From Arthrobacter sp. SLBN-112 (GTDB lineage Bacteria > Actinomycetota > Actinomycetes > Actinomycetales > Micrococcaceae), in the NCBI RefSeq assembly GCF_030944625.1, contig NZ_JAUSXY010000001.1:2976001-3040000 (forward strand): 64,000 bases of DNA. Reading direction: 5' to 3'. The notes below the pieces were generated by a model. It ran no database searches. It was not told the DNA's origin and saw nothing but the letters and a program-made list of their open reading frames with translations. The position numbers and the translations under genes are program-made. Positions 16,532-25,742 of the stretch are shown here, in pieces. How positions within the stretch are numbered: the stretch's first letter is position 1; each line of letters begins with the position of its first letter.

Positions 16532-17503
16532 CTAAAACACTCCCAGATCCCTGATTGCTGCCATGACATCCGGCACCTGGACGGCCAGCAACGCCGGATC
16601 AGGCTGATCCGCGAACGTATCGCCGCGCCGCAGGTCAGCACGGGTCAGAACAGTATGTGGCCCCGGTGGCGGACCCCAGATTTCCGGCGGCGCGGGCCCG
16701 AACAGCACCACTGACGGGGTCCCGTACGCAGATGCGAGATGCGCAGCTCCCGTGTCTGCCGAGACCACCAGCCGTGCAGCAGCGATGGTGGCCGCAAACT
16801 CCCCCAGGCCGAGCCCACCTGCCAGCACTGAGGAGTCCGGGAGGCCAGCGAGGCGGCAGACTTCCCCGGCCCGGCCCCGCTCGGAGGTACCCCCTGTGAA
16901 TACCACCCGGTGTCCCGCCGCTGCGAGCGCCGCCGCCACCGCTGCGAATCGCTCCGCAGGCCACAGCCTGCTGCCGTAGGCGGCACCCACATGCAGGACG
17001 GCGGCACCGGGTACGGGGCTCGGAATCCGAGGCCGCTCAAGCTGCACGTCGAGTGGATCAGCTGTTATCCCATGCCATTCCAGGAGCCGGACCCAGCGTT
17101 CGCGCTCGTGCAGTTCCGGCCTCCATGGCGGACCATCCCGGTGAACGCTCCGGTGGCCAACGGTATACCGCGCCTTCAAGGCCTCGACCCGGCCTTGGCT
17201 TTCCGGGCCGCTGCCGTGCAAGTTGACGGCGACGTCCACCAGGCCAGGCTCCACAGCCAGTGGCTCGTCCAGGCCGTGCGTGGGCAACAGCTCATAGCCA
17301 CCCACCAGCTCCAGGGCTTCGGCGAGCCAACCCTGCGCCGCGTACCGGAGCCGGTGCCCCGGATATGCCCTCCGGAGGGCTTTAAGTGCGGGCACCGCGA
17401 CCAGCAGGTCTCCCAGCTTGAGGGCCCGAAGCACCAATAGCTCCGGCCGCTGGCCGGTGGGCGTCGTAGCGCTGGATTCCGGGACCATTTCCGCGCCGTT
17501 CAT
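16532..17503 (-). CDS. glycosyltransferase family 9 protein
   Basis: 323-residue GT-B enzyme related to ADP-heptose:LPS heptosyltransferases. The N-terminal half starts with the LVLRALKLGDLLVAVPALKALRRAYP signature; the donor-binding half has LHVGAAYGSRLWPAERFA and the family motif SADTGAAHLASAYGTPSVVLFGP near 245-267. In Gram-positive actinobacteria these enzymes are inferred to act on surface glycans. Its ATG overlaps the stop of the upstream GT9 gene by four bases (ATGA), so the two are coupled. Confidence 0.92.
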   Translation of the reverse strand: MNGAEMVPESSATTPTGQRPELLVLRALKLGDLLVAVPALKALRRAYPGHRLRYAAQGWLAEALELVGGYELLPTHGLDEPLAVEPGLVDVAVNLHGSGPESQGRVEALKARYTVGHRSVHRDGPPWRPELHERERWVRLLEWHGITADPLDVQLERPRIPSPVPGAAVLHVGAAYGSRLWPAERFAAVAAALAAAGHRVVFTGGTSERGRAGEVCRLAGLPDSSVLAGGLGLGEFAATIAAARLVVSADTGAAHLASAYGTPSVVLFGPAPPEIWGPPPGPHTVLTRADLRRGDTFADQPDPALLAVQVPDVMAAIRDLGVF

Positions 17504-18657
17504 GCGGCCTGGGTCGCGGACTTCAGAGCGTTTAGGCTGCGGACATCCTCGTAGACGTCACCCACCCCGATATCCGCAACCAGTGAGTCGTCGTGGGCGC
17601 AGCGCGGTGCGGTCCAGCCCACCTGCGTGATGTCGATGCCGCACGTGGGGCATGCCGTGATCCACGAGGCGTGGACCCGGTGAAGGCTTCGGCCCAGGGC
17701 GCCTGCATTGATCACGTTGCCCACCCAATAAATTCCGACAGTGGGCACGCCGAGCGCCTGGGCCAGATGCCGCGGGCCGCTGTCATTTGCCACCACGACG
17801 TCAGCGTCCGCGAGGACGGCCACCAGTCCTGCCATATTGAGTTCCCCGGCGATTGAGTGGACTGCGGGGGTTGCAGCCAATGCGGCTATCCGGTCAGCAA
17901 GTTCGCGTTCGCTGCTGTCCCCGATGAGGAGCACGCGTGAGCCATCGGCCGCGCAGGCAGCTGCCAGCTGCGCAAATTTTTGCGTGGGCCAGCGACGGCG
18001 GGGGTCGGTTGCGCCCGGGTGGATCACTACGAGGGGGCGGGCCCTGTCGCGGCCGGCTGCTTCGGGGACAGCTCCGCCTGCGGCGGGAACCAGCCGTGCT
18101 TCAAGGTCAACGGGAAAGGCGCCTGCGAATCCTGCCACCTCCAAGGCCCGGAGGGGTTCGTGTTGATAATAGAGGTAGGGGACGCTTCGCTCCAGGTGTG
18201 CCGCATCCGGGGTGCGGGTCCCTACCGTGTGGCGGGCTCCGAGCCGCTGCAGGAACGGGTTTGAGTATCGTCCGCCACCATGGAGCTGGACGGCAAGGTC
18301 AAAGTTACGGCACCGCATGTCCGCAAAGAACGCGGCAAGTTCGTCGGGATCTTCATCCCCGGGCCGCACTCCTTCGGCAAAGGGCAGGATCACCACTTTA
18401 TCTACTGGGCTTTCCACCGCCTCGAGCAGTGCACGGTGGATCGGCGTGCCCAGTAGCGTTATCGTCGCAGCCGGGTAGGCCGCCTTCAGGGCAGCCAAGG
18501 CGGGAACGGCGAACAGGAGGTCACCCAGGCCGCCTCCCCGCAGCACGGCAATTTGGGATACGGCATCAAACTTCTCCAGTATCGGGCCAACGCCTGCACC
18601 GACCTGTTCCGAACCTCCGAACCGTGCGGTGGGTCCTTCCACGACAGCCCCTTCCAT
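17500..18657 (-). CDS. glycosyltransferase family 9 protein
   Basis: Second GT9 gene, about 385 residues from the ATG at 18657. I reject the 29-codon upstream extension as out-of-frame-like sequence. Family features are IAVLRGGGLGDLLFAVPALAALKAAYP near the start, VVIHPGATDPRRRWP in the middle, and VVANDSGPRHLAQALGVPTVGIYW near the C-terminus. A Cys-rich end (ITACPTCGIDITQVGWTAPRCAHDDS) is common in this subgroup. First gene of a two-gene operon with the next GT9. Divergent from the DUF4193 gene across 183 bases that should hold both promoters. Confidence 0.92.
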   Translation of the reverse strand: MEGAVVEGPTARFGGSEQVGAGVGPILEKFDAVSQIAVLRGGGLGDLLFAVPALAALKAAYPAATITLLGTPIHRALLEAVESPVDKVVILPFAEGVRPGDEDPDELAAFFADMRCRNFDLAVQLHGGGRYSNPFLQRLGARHTVGTRTPDAAHLERSVPYLYYQHEPLRALEVAGFAGAFPVDLEARLVPAAGGAVPEAAGRDRARPLVVIHPGATDPRRRWPTQKFAQLAAACAADGSRVLLIGDSSERELADRIAALAATPAVHSIAGELNMAGLVAVLADADVVVANDSGPRHLAQALGVPTVGIYWVGNVINAGALGRSLHRVHASWITACPTCGIDITQVGWTAPRCAHDDSLVADIGVGDVYEDVRSLNALKSATQAA

Positions 18658-18839
18658 TGTCCAGCGGACGGCCCCCGCCGTCCTCTTCCTGCGCAGCCGG
18701 ACTCCGGCTGGTGGCCGGCAGCTGCTCTTTGAACATGTACCCAATCACCGGCGCGTGTACGCTCCCTGTTGGGGAATACGGGCCTGATGCTGTACGTTTC
18801 ATACCCGACAGCCAATCAAAGAAAAGAGAAGCACCTAAA

Positions 18840-19142
18840 GTGGCAACCGATTACGATGAACTGCGTTCCGACGTCAAGGAATCGCAGGACAACTCACTTG
18901 AGCAGCTCCAGTCAGCAAATGCTCCCGACGCCCGCAGTGTTGTGCAGGAGTTGGACGAGGCTGACGGGCTGGACGGCGCCGGCGTCCCTGGCGGCGAATT
19001 CGTCGCTGAGGAGCTCGTAGTCCAGGTCATTCCGCAGGCAGAGGACGAATTCACCTGCTACTCCTGTTTCCTGGTCCGGCACCGGTCCCAGATTGCCCGC
19101 CAGAAAGACGGCCACAGCTACTGCACCGAGTGCGAAGGCTAG
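18840..19142 (+). CDS. DUF4193 family zinc-ribbon-like protein
   Basis: 100 residues from the GTG at 18840 (VATDYDELRSD). The acidic N-terminal half is followed by a C-terminal pair of CxxC knuckles, Cys73/Cys76 (CYSC) and Cys95/Cys98 (CTEC), spaced as in a zinc ribbon. The family is restricted to actinobacteria, highly conserved and of unknown function. The longer upstream frame is the antisense shadow of the GT9 gene. A terminator follows the stop. Confidence 0.92.
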   Translation: MATDYDELRSDVKESQDNSLEQLQSANAPDARSVVQELDEADGLDGAGVPGGEFVAEELVVQVIPQAEDEFTCYSCFLVRHRSQIARQKDGHSYCTECEG

Positions 19143-19188
19143 GAGGCCGGCACGTTCCGGCGGAAACGCCCGGAATCTCCTGAACAAG

Positions 19189-19228
19189 AACCGAGGGGCA
19201 CGCCGCAAAGGGCGTGCCTCTCGGTTTT
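19189..19228 (+). terminator. terminator after DUF4193 gene
   Basis: AACCGAGGGGCACGCC / GGCGTGCCTCTCGGTT, a 16-base stem (one mismatch) with loop GCAAAG, followed by TTTAAA. Confidence 0.88.
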
Positions 19229-19304
19229 AAAGCATTCGCCCAGACAAGGTGCGTAACGTGCGGTCAAGCACTTACGACGACGACCCGGCAGCCAGGAGGC
19301 AGCG

Positions 19305-20045
19305 TTGGACAGCCCAGCGAGCTTGTGGAACACCTTCGCAGCGGCCTTCACCCAGGCCGCCGTGCCCAACATCACCTGGGTAGAAATGCTGTTGTCCCTG
19401 GCAGCTGCAACGGCGCTGTCCATTCCGCGCCGTTCCTGGCGCTACTTCGGGCTTCTCGCCACCGCCACCCACGAACTGGGCCACGCGTTTGCCGCCGTCA
19501 CCTCGGGGCAACGGCTGTCCGGGATCCGGCTCCGCCTGGACCACTCCGGAACAACCACCACCTACAGCCGGAGCCGTCTGGCTGCTGCCTGGTCGTGTTT
19601 CTGGGGCTATCCGGTCCCGGCCGTTGTTGGTGCGGCTTTCGTGTGGAGCGGAGTCACCGGGTGGGGCGCCGCAGCCATGGCCGTGAGCATGGTGGTGCTG
19701 GCCGCGTCCCTGCTTTTCCTTCGCAACCTTGCGGCTTTCCTCATTACGATCGCCGCCATAGCCGGCGCTGCAGCCCTCACGTTCCTCGCACCGGCCGCCG
19801 TCGCCGGACACGCCGCCGTCATCTTCGGCCTTGCCCTGCTCGTGGCCGCGGTCCGGGACCTGGCTAAACTCACCCACGTCCACCTCCGGCGTCGCGATCG
19901 ACTGGGGACTTCCGACGCCTACCTGCTGTACCGCGCCACCTCCGTACCGTCTGCCGTCTGGATAACAATCTTCAGTTTCCTCGTGGCCGGATCATGGCTT
20001 GCGGCCTGGTTTCCGGTCTCGCAGATCCTTCTTGGCGGGACCTAG
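19305..20045 (+). CDS. M50B family membrane metallopeptidase
   Basis: 246 residues with about six hydrophobic segments. The zinc-binding HELGH lies at about 57-61 inside a membrane helix (LLATATHELGHAFAA). A C-terminal AAVRDLAKLTH probably supplies the third ligand Asp, as in the compact M50B group. No PDZ or CBS domain, unlike the site-2 protease near the left edge. TTG start with an AGGAGG ribosome site. Substrate unknown. Confidence 0.88.
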   Translation: MDSPASLWNTFAAAFTQAAVPNITWVEMLLSLAAATALSIPRRSWRYFGLLATATHELGHAFAAVTSGQRLSGIRLRLDHSGTTTTYSRSRLAAAWSCFWGYPVPAVVGAAFVWSGVTGWGAAAMAVSMVVLAASLLFLRNLAAFLITIAAIAGAAALTFLAPAAVAGHAAVIFGLALLVAAVRDLAKLTHVHLRRRDRLGTSDAYLLYRATSVPSAVWITIFSFLVAGSWLAAWFPVSQILLGGT

Positions 20046-20073
20046 GATGTCCGGTGGCGCATACGCTAAGAGC

Positions 20074-21162
20074 ATGAGCGAGGAAACGGACAGCACTCCC
20101 ACAGCGGCGGAAGACACCACCGGGCACAGCACCCGAGGCGCCTATGTGACCGGTGGCGCCGGGTTTACCCGTGATACCAACTACATCGAGGACCGCATTA
20201 CCAAGGACGCCGCGCCCGGCAGCAACGGAGAGCACGGCTGGCCCGTGGAAGCAGGACGGTACCGGCTCATTGCCGCCAGGGCTTGCCCGTGGGCAAACCG
20301 GACCGTCATAGTCCGAAGGCTGCTTGGCCTCGAAGACGCCATCTCCCTGGGCCAGCCCGGACCCACCCACGATGCCCGATCCTGGACCTTCGACCTCGAC
20401 CCGGGCGGCGTGGACCCCGTTCTGGGCATCGAACGACTCCAGGAGGCCTATTTCAAACGCTTCCCCGGCTATCCGCGGGGCATCACCGTCCCCGCGATCG
20501 TGGACATTGCAACCGGAGAAGTTGTGACCAACAACTTTCCGCAGATTACCCTCGACTTTTCGACCGAATGGGTGGAGTTCCACCGGCCGGGCGCACCGAA
20601 GCTCTACCCCGAGCACCTCCGCGAGGAGATCGACCAGGTCAACAAGCGTGTGTTCACGGAAGTCAACAACGGCGTGTACCGCTGCGGCTTCGCCGGCTCA
20701 CAGGAGGCCTACGATTCGGCCTACGACCGGCTGTGGACCGCGCTGGATTGGCTGGAAGAGCGGCTCTCACGCCACCGGTACCTCGTGGGCGACACCATCA
20801 CCGAAGCGGACGTACGCCTGTTCACCACATTGGCCAGGTTCGATCCCGTCTACCATGGCCACTTCAAGTGCAACCGCCAGAAGCTGAGCGAGATGCCGCA
20901 CCTGTGGGGGTACGCGCGGGACCTGTTCCAGACTCCCGGATTCGGCGACACCATCGACTTTGTCCAGATCAAGCGGCACTACTACATCGTGCACGAGGAC
21001 ATCAACCCCACCGGTATTGTCCCCTCGGGGCCGGACCTGGGCGGATGGCTCGACGACCACGGCCGCGAGTCCCTGGGCGGACGGCCCTTCGGAGACGGTA
21101 CTCCGCCGGCACCGGTGCGGCCGGGCGAGGAAGTGCCGCCCGGACACGGGGCAGAGGACTAG
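20074..21162 (+). CDS. glutathionyl-hydroquinone reductase-like (GST family, Xi class) protein
   Basis: 362 residues from the ATG at 20074. The N-terminal thioredoxin-like domain contains ACPWANR (Cys71), the active site of S-glutathionyl-hydroquinone reductases. The C-terminal helical GST domain is intact (ITEADVRLFTTLARFDPVYHGHFKCN). The classical reaction removes glutathione from quinol conjugates. Since mshC is present and actinobacteria of this group use mycothiol, the natural thiol is probably mycothiol; this is inference. It follows the M50B gene by 28 bases. Confidence 0.92.
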   Translation: MSEETDSTPTAAEDTTGHSTRGAYVTGGAGFTRDTNYIEDRITKDAAPGSNGEHGWPVEAGRYRLIAARACPWANRTVIVRRLLGLEDAISLGQPGPTHDARSWTFDLDPGGVDPVLGIERLQEAYFKRFPGYPRGITVPAIVDIATGEVVTNNFPQITLDFSTEWVEFHRPGAPKLYPEHLREEIDQVNKRVFTEVNNGVYRCGFAGSQEAYDSAYDRLWTALDWLEERLSRHRYLVGDTITEADVRLFTTLARFDPVYHGHFKCNRQKLSEMPHLWGYARDLFQTPGFGDTIDFVQIKRHYYIVHEDINPTGIVPSGPDLGGWLDDHGRESLGGRPFGDGTPPAPVRPGEEVPPGHGAED

Positions 21163-21207
21163 GCGGAAACCGCTCGCAGGAAATCGCTTTCCCTTATGCT
21201 GGGAGGC

Positions 21208-22318
21208 ATGCAAACTTCCCTAGGCTTCGTTGCACCCGGATACGGGAACGTGCTGGCGTTGTTCGAGTCGCTGCTCGCTGAGGACCCCCACTACAGTGCC
21301 CAGCTTGCCGCGTATCAAGGCTCCCGCCAGGTGGTCCGGCTGACCGGAGGCCCGGACATGGCGCCTGACACCGTGACGGGGGCCTACTCCTGCTCCAAAG
21401 GGGTCGGCGCAATGGTCATCGCACTGCTGGTCCAGGACGGCCTCCTCGATCTGGACAAGACGGTGGCCCATTACTGGCCGGAATTCGCCGTCCATGGCAA
21501 AGACAGGCTGCTCGTCAGGGAAGCACTGTCCCATCAGGCCGGGCTGACGGGAATCGACGGCGGCTTTGGCCTTGCCGAGTTCACCACGTCCGAAGCTGCG
21601 GCGCGGCTCGCCGCTGCCCCTCCCCTGTGGGAGCCCGGGCGGCAGTTCGGATATCACGCCCTCACCATCGGAATCCTGATGGAGGAGCTGTGCCGCCGCA
21701 CGGCGGGCGAGCCATTGCAGGCTATCTATGACCGCAGGATCCGGACGCCCCACGGCGTGGACTTCTTCCTCGGCCTGCCGGAAGAACTGGAACCGCGTTA
21801 CCGGGACGTCCTCTACCAGGACGCGCGGGACCAAGGGTGGGTGGACCCGCTCAGCCTGGAAGGCATTAACGGCAACGCACCCGTCAGCACCATCATGGAG
21901 CTGCCAAACATCCGCGCAGTCCGCGCAGCAGGCATGTCCGCCGCCGGAGGGGTCGGGTCCGCTGACGGGCTGGCCCGCCTGTATGCGGCGGCAACAACCG
22001 GCGTCGACGGCGGCCGGCCCTTCCTCTCGGTCCCCACCATCGAGGCAATGTCCCGGGGAGCAGGTGTGGGGCCTGGACCGTTCTTCGGGACTCGACAAAG
22101 CGTTCGCCGTCGTCTTCATGAAACCGCACCCGTCACGGAACTTCGGCAGCCACCGCGCCTTTGGCCACGAGGGAGCCAACGCCGCGCTCGGCTTTGCCGA
22201 CCCCTCCTACGGCCTTGGCTTCGGCTACATCCCCCGGCGCCAAGAGGAGGGGCGGACACCGGGCAGGGCCCACCGGCTGGCCACCGAAGTGCGGCGTTCA
22301 GCAGCCGGCTTGTCCTGA
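21208..22318 (+). pseudogene. serine hydrolase (beta-lactamase/class C-like), frameshifted
   Basis: From the ATG at 21208 (GGGAGG ribosome site) the frame encodes a penicillin-binding-protein-like serine hydrolase with the SxxK nucleophile motif YSCSKGVG (Ser61, Lys64) and a Tyr motif (FGYHALTIG). At the GGGG run 22055-22058 the reading frame is lost. The remaining family sequence, including the HxG-type motif FGHEGANAALGFADPSYGLGFGY, continues in the next frame to a stop at 22318. Removing one G joins the halves as MSREQVWGLDRSS. The original frame instead runs uselessly to 22746. Intact length would be about 370 residues, normal for the family. Confidence 0.9.
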
Positions 22319-22345
22319 CGGGGTCCCGGCCCTACTGTGGTCCGG

Positions 22346-23464
22346 ATGGGCAATACTCAAGCACGACCGGAGGCACGGTGGGCTCGGGGGACCCAACTTC
22401 TCAAACAATCGGTGGACGGAATCTCTGCTGCCTTCGCAGCACAACGGCTGCAGCTGGCGGCCAAAGCCGCGCTCGCCGCGGGCGTGGCCTTCACGATCGC
22501 TCCACTCATGCCGGGCGCGGCGTCGCACTACACGTACTATGCGCCACTGGGCGCCCTTGTGGCGATGTACCACAACGTGGCCGGCTCGGTTCGGAACGGC
22601 CTTCAGGCCATCGCAGGTTTGGCGGTGGGGATAGGCCTGGCCTTCATCCTGGTCAGCATTTCCGATCCCTCGCCCCTGACGGTTGCTCTCTTCATGGGCG
22701 TCGGGGTGCTCCTGGGCGGCCTGCCCGGCATCGGTTCCGGCAGTGACTGGATCCCGACGGCGGCACTCCTGGTTTTGCTGGTCGGCGGCAGGAATGCCGA
22801 GGACTTCTCCTACGGGTACCTCCTGCAAATGGCCGCTGGCGTGGCGGTGGGCATCGCCGTAAACTTCCTGATCTTTCCACCGCTGCACCTGAATGCGGCC
22901 GCCACCAGCCTGGCAGAGCTCAGGCGCGCCCTTGGCAGGCAGTTGACCGATATGGGAGCAGCCCTCACGGAGAAGTGGCCGCCGGAGCATGAAGAATGGT
23001 CGCGCAGGTCAGAGGAGCTTTCCGACGCGGCGAGATCGGTGCGGCACCTGGTCAAAGAGGCTGACGCCAGCCGGCGCGCCAACCCGCGGCGAAAGCTGCA
23101 CCCGAGGGACATCGACCAGGACTACCGCGACCTGCAAAACCTGGAGCAGGTCACCTTCCACATCCAGGACATGACCGACGTGCTTTCCGACGTGATTTGG
23201 AACAGCGACCTGCCCTATGACATCCCCTTGGAGGACACTGAACCGCTGGCCGAAGCAATCACGGCGACCGGAAAGTTGCTGTCCACAGACGACGAGGGTG
23301 CAGACAACGGGCGCCAGGGCCGGTACGACGCCGCCAAGGCGGCAGTGGAAGCCTGCATGGCCGCCACCACCGCCAGGCAGGCGGAGAAGGGGACCGTCCC
23401 CGCCTCCGAATCGGTCCTCCTGAGCCTGCACCGCATCCTGCGCGCCGTCAGGCCAAAGGACTGA
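22346..23464 (+). CDS. FUSC/aromatic acid exporter family membrane protein
   Basis: About 372 residues from the ATG at 22346 (a GTG nine bases earlier is possible). The N-terminal half has about six transmembrane segments (LAAKAALAAGVAFTIAPLM, YYAPLGALVAMY, LAVGIGLAFILVSI, etc.). The C-terminal half is a charged, helical cytoplasmic domain, as in ArAE/FUSC-type proteins. These are thought to export aromatic or other organic acids. Follows the broken serine hydrolase by 27 bases. Confidence 0.85.
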   Translation: MGNTQARPEARWARGTQLLKQSVDGISAAFAAQRLQLAAKAALAAGVAFTIAPLMPGAASHYTYYAPLGALVAMYHNVAGSVRNGLQAIAGLAVGIGLAFILVSISDPSPLTVALFMGVGVLLGGLPGIGSGSDWIPTAALLVLLVGGRNAEDFSYGYLLQMAAGVAVGIAVNFLIFPPLHLNAAATSLAELRRALGRQLTDMGAALTEKWPPEHEEWSRRSEELSDAARSVRHLVKEADASRRANPRRKLHPRDIDQDYRDLQNLEQVTFHIQDMTDVLSDVIWNSDLPYDIPLEDTEPLAEAITATGKLLSTDDEGADNGRQGRYDAAKAAVEACMAATTARQAEKGTVPASESVLLSLHRILRAVRPKD

Positions 23465-23478
23465 GCCGCCTGGCGCCT

Positions 23479-24396
23479 CTACGCCTGGAGCGCTGAGACT
23501 GTGCCACTGAAGTGGCGGCGCCCCGAACGCGGATTCCATGCGACGAAGCGCGAATGCTTCCACGCACCCGTTGCGGCCTGGTCCGTACTGATCTCCAAAG
23601 CCACCCGGCACGGCAGGAAGACCGGCGCTTCAAAATCCACGTCCCAGCTGAAGGAGTCACCGCGGGAAGGCCCGACGTCCGCGAGCGCACGCGAGGCGAG
23701 GTACATCCCATGGGCTATCGACCGCCGCATCCCCAGCGCCTTGGCCGACAACACGCTCAGGTGTATCGGATTGAAGTCACCTGAAACGGCGGCGTACGCA
23801 CGGCCCGTGTCCACCCCCAGGTGCCACAGAGCCGTCGGGGCGGGCGCCGTGAAATCCGGTTTCTGCGCGGTGGCGGACGGTTTGTCGATGCCCGGAAGGA
23901 ACACCCCCTTGGCCAGGTAGGTGGAGACCCCCCGCCAGTGAATGTCCGCCGAGCCCGCGCGGCGCACCTCTGCCACCACATCCACCTGCGTTCCCGCCCG
24001 GTGGCCCCGAAGGTTCTCCACCCTGGCGGTTACGTCAAGGACGTCCGTGAAGACCAGCGGCGTTCTCTGCTCAACGCTGTTGCGCAGGTGGATCATCCCC
24101 AACAGGGGCAGCGGGAAGTCGTCCCGGTTCATGACGCTCATGGCCAGTGGAAAAGCCAAGGCATGGATGAAGCCGGCAGGCAGGACGTCGCTGGCGGTCT
24201 CGCCGATCAGGTGCTGGTACGCCGTGAGGTTTCCAACGTCCACCGTAACGCCCCTGACTTCGTGGCTCTCGGCAGGAAGATCGGCCGAGTCATGCGTTCC
24301 AAGAAGCCTTCGACGTGCTGCCTGGGCGGCGGCATTGACGTACAGCTTGGACAGCGAGGGCATCTCACCGAGGATCACTGGTTGCTGGAGTGTCAT
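23479..24396 (-). CDS. MaoC-like (R)-enoyl-CoA hydratase, double hot-dog (HtdX-like)
   Basis: 305 residues from the ATG at 24396, which overlaps the FabG4-like stop by four bases (ATGA). It has two hot-dog halves. The C-terminal one contains the hydratase motif YAAVSGDFNPIHLS (catalytic Asp and His) and GMRRSIAHGMY. It hydrates trans-2-enoyl-CoA to (R)-3-hydroxyacyl-CoA. The gene order MaoC-FabG4-thiolase corresponds to the mycobacterial htdX-fabG4-fadA2 locus, supporting a role in (R)-specific fatty acyl metabolism. Confidence 0.9.
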   Translation of the reverse strand: MTLQQPVILGEMPSLSKLYVNAAAQAARRRLLGTHDSADLPAESHEVRGVTVDVGNLTAYQHLIGETASDVLPAGFIHALAFPLAMSVMNRDDFPLPLLGMIHLRNSVEQRTPLVFTDVLDVTARVENLRGHRAGTQVDVVAEVRRAGSADIHWRGVSTYLAKGVFLPGIDKPSATAQKPDFTAPAPTALWHLGVDTGRAYAAVSGDFNPIHLSVLSAKALGMRRSIAHGMYLASRALADVGPSRGDSFSWDVDFEAPVFLPCRVALEISTDQAATGAWKHSRFVAWNPRSGRRHFSGTVSALQA

Positions 24397-25733
24397 GCCC
24401 CCACCAGGTTCTGCCCGCACACCCGCAGCACCTCTCCGTTGATTCCGCCCGCGGCGTCGCTGGCCAGGAACGCGATGGTTTCCGCCACGTCCGTGGGGAG
24501 GCCGCCCTGCTGCAGCGAGTTGAGCCTGCGCGCCACTTCCCGGACGGCAAAAGGAATGCGCGCGGTCATCTCGGTTTCAATGAACCCGGGCGCGACGGCG
24601 TTGATGGTGCCGCCATTGGCGGCGAGCAGCGGGGCGGTGGCCCGTACCATGCCCATCACGCCGCCTTTGGAGGCAGCGTAGTTCGTTTGTCCCCTGTTGC
24701 CGGCAATGCCGCTGGTGGAGGCAACGGACACGATCCGCGGTGATGAGCGGAAGTGGTCCGAAGCCAGCAGGGCTTCGTTGATCCGGAGCTGGGCCGCAAT
24801 GTTGATGTTGATGACCGAGTTCCACCGCGCCTGGTCCATGTTGGCCAGTAGTTTGTCCCGGGTGATCCCGGCATTGTGCACCACAATATCCAGGCGGCCG
24901 TGCCGCTGCGCTGCATGGTCGAGGATCCGCCCGCCGGCGTCCGCGCTGCTGATGTCCAGCTGCAGTGCCGTAGCCCGCACCTCGTTGGCCACGGCCGCCA
25001 GCTGGTCCCCTGCCGCCGGAATGTCGACAAGGAGCAGCGTGGCTCCGTCGCGGTGCAGCGTCCGTGCAATTTCGGCGCCGATTCCCCTGGCGGCGCCGGT
25101 CACCACGGCGACCTTGCCCGACAGCGGCCTTTCCGGGTTGACGGGAAGGGCACCCTCTTGCGAGGAGACTTTCAGGAACTGCCCGTCAACGAATGCCGAC
25201 CGGCCGGAAAGGAAGAACCTGATGGCGCCCAGTGCGCTGGGGCTCGTGCAGGTGGTGCCCTCCGAGAGGAGGACGCCGTTGGCTGTGGCGCCTGCCCGCA
25301 GCTCTTTGGCCAGGGACCGCAGGAAACCGTCGACGCCCTGGCGGGCAGCCGCGGCCGCAGGGGAAGGTACGTCCGCTGCAGGCCGGGACACCGTAATGAT
25401 CCGGCCGCCGGGGCGCAGGTCCCGCAGTGAGCCTGCGGCGGACAGTACCGGCTGCTCCAGGTCCGTCGGATGCTCCAGCTCGTCGAGGACCAGGATGATG
25501 GCGCCCAGCTTTTCGGCCGGAACGGCGTGCCTCCGGACGTCAAGGTCCCAGGACAACAATTCGTTGGCGAGGCTGTCAGCCCCTGGAGTGTTGCCTACGA
25601 CGACGACAGGGCCGACGACCAAAGGTTGTCCGGGCTGGTAGCGGCGGAGCACCGCGGGCTGCGGGAGCCCGAGCTTCCTGGCCACGTTGCGGCCCAGGCC
25701 GCTGTTGACCAGCTGGGTGTAAGTATCCGTCAT
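24393..25733 (-). CDS. 3-oxoacyl-ACP/CoA reductase, FabG4-type (high molecular weight)
   Basis: 446 residues in two parts: an N-terminal flavodoxin-like domain (1 to about 205) typical of HMW FabG, and a C-terminal classical SDR. The SDR has VVTGAARGIGAEIA at its start, NAGITRDK, the catalytic Ser, the YAASK motif and the GFIETEMT loop. It interconverts 3-oxoacyl and (R)-3-hydroxyacyl thioesters with NAD(H)/NADP(H). Middle gene of the MaoC/FabG4/thiolase operon; the gap to the thiolase is nine bases. Confidence 0.93.
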   Translation of the reverse strand: MTDTYTQLVNSGLGRNVARKLGLPQPAVLRRYQPGQPLVVGPVVVVGNTPGADSLANELLSWDLDVRRHAVPAEKLGAIILVLDELEHPTDLEQPVLSAAGSLRDLRPGGRIITVSRPAADVPSPAAAAARQGVDGFLRSLAKELRAGATANGVLLSEGTTCTSPSALGAIRFFLSGRSAFVDGQFLKVSSQEGALPVNPERPLSGKVAVVTGAARGIGAEIARTLHRDGATLLLVDIPAAGDQLAAVANEVRATALQLDISSADAGGRILDHAAQRHGRLDIVVHNAGITRDKLLANMDQARWNSVININIAAQLRINEALLASDHFRSSPRIVSVASTSGIAGNRGQTNYAASKGGVMGMVRATAPLLAANGGTINAVAPGFIETEMTARIPFAVREVARRLNSLQQGGLPTDVAETIAFLASDAAGGINGEVLRVCGQNLVGA

Positions 25734-25742
25734 GACTGCCCC

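Noticed and set aside
17937..18839. N-terminal 300 codons of the frame that contains the DUF4193 protein
   Set aside because: This part is antisense to the GT9 gene; the family sequence begins at GTG 18840.
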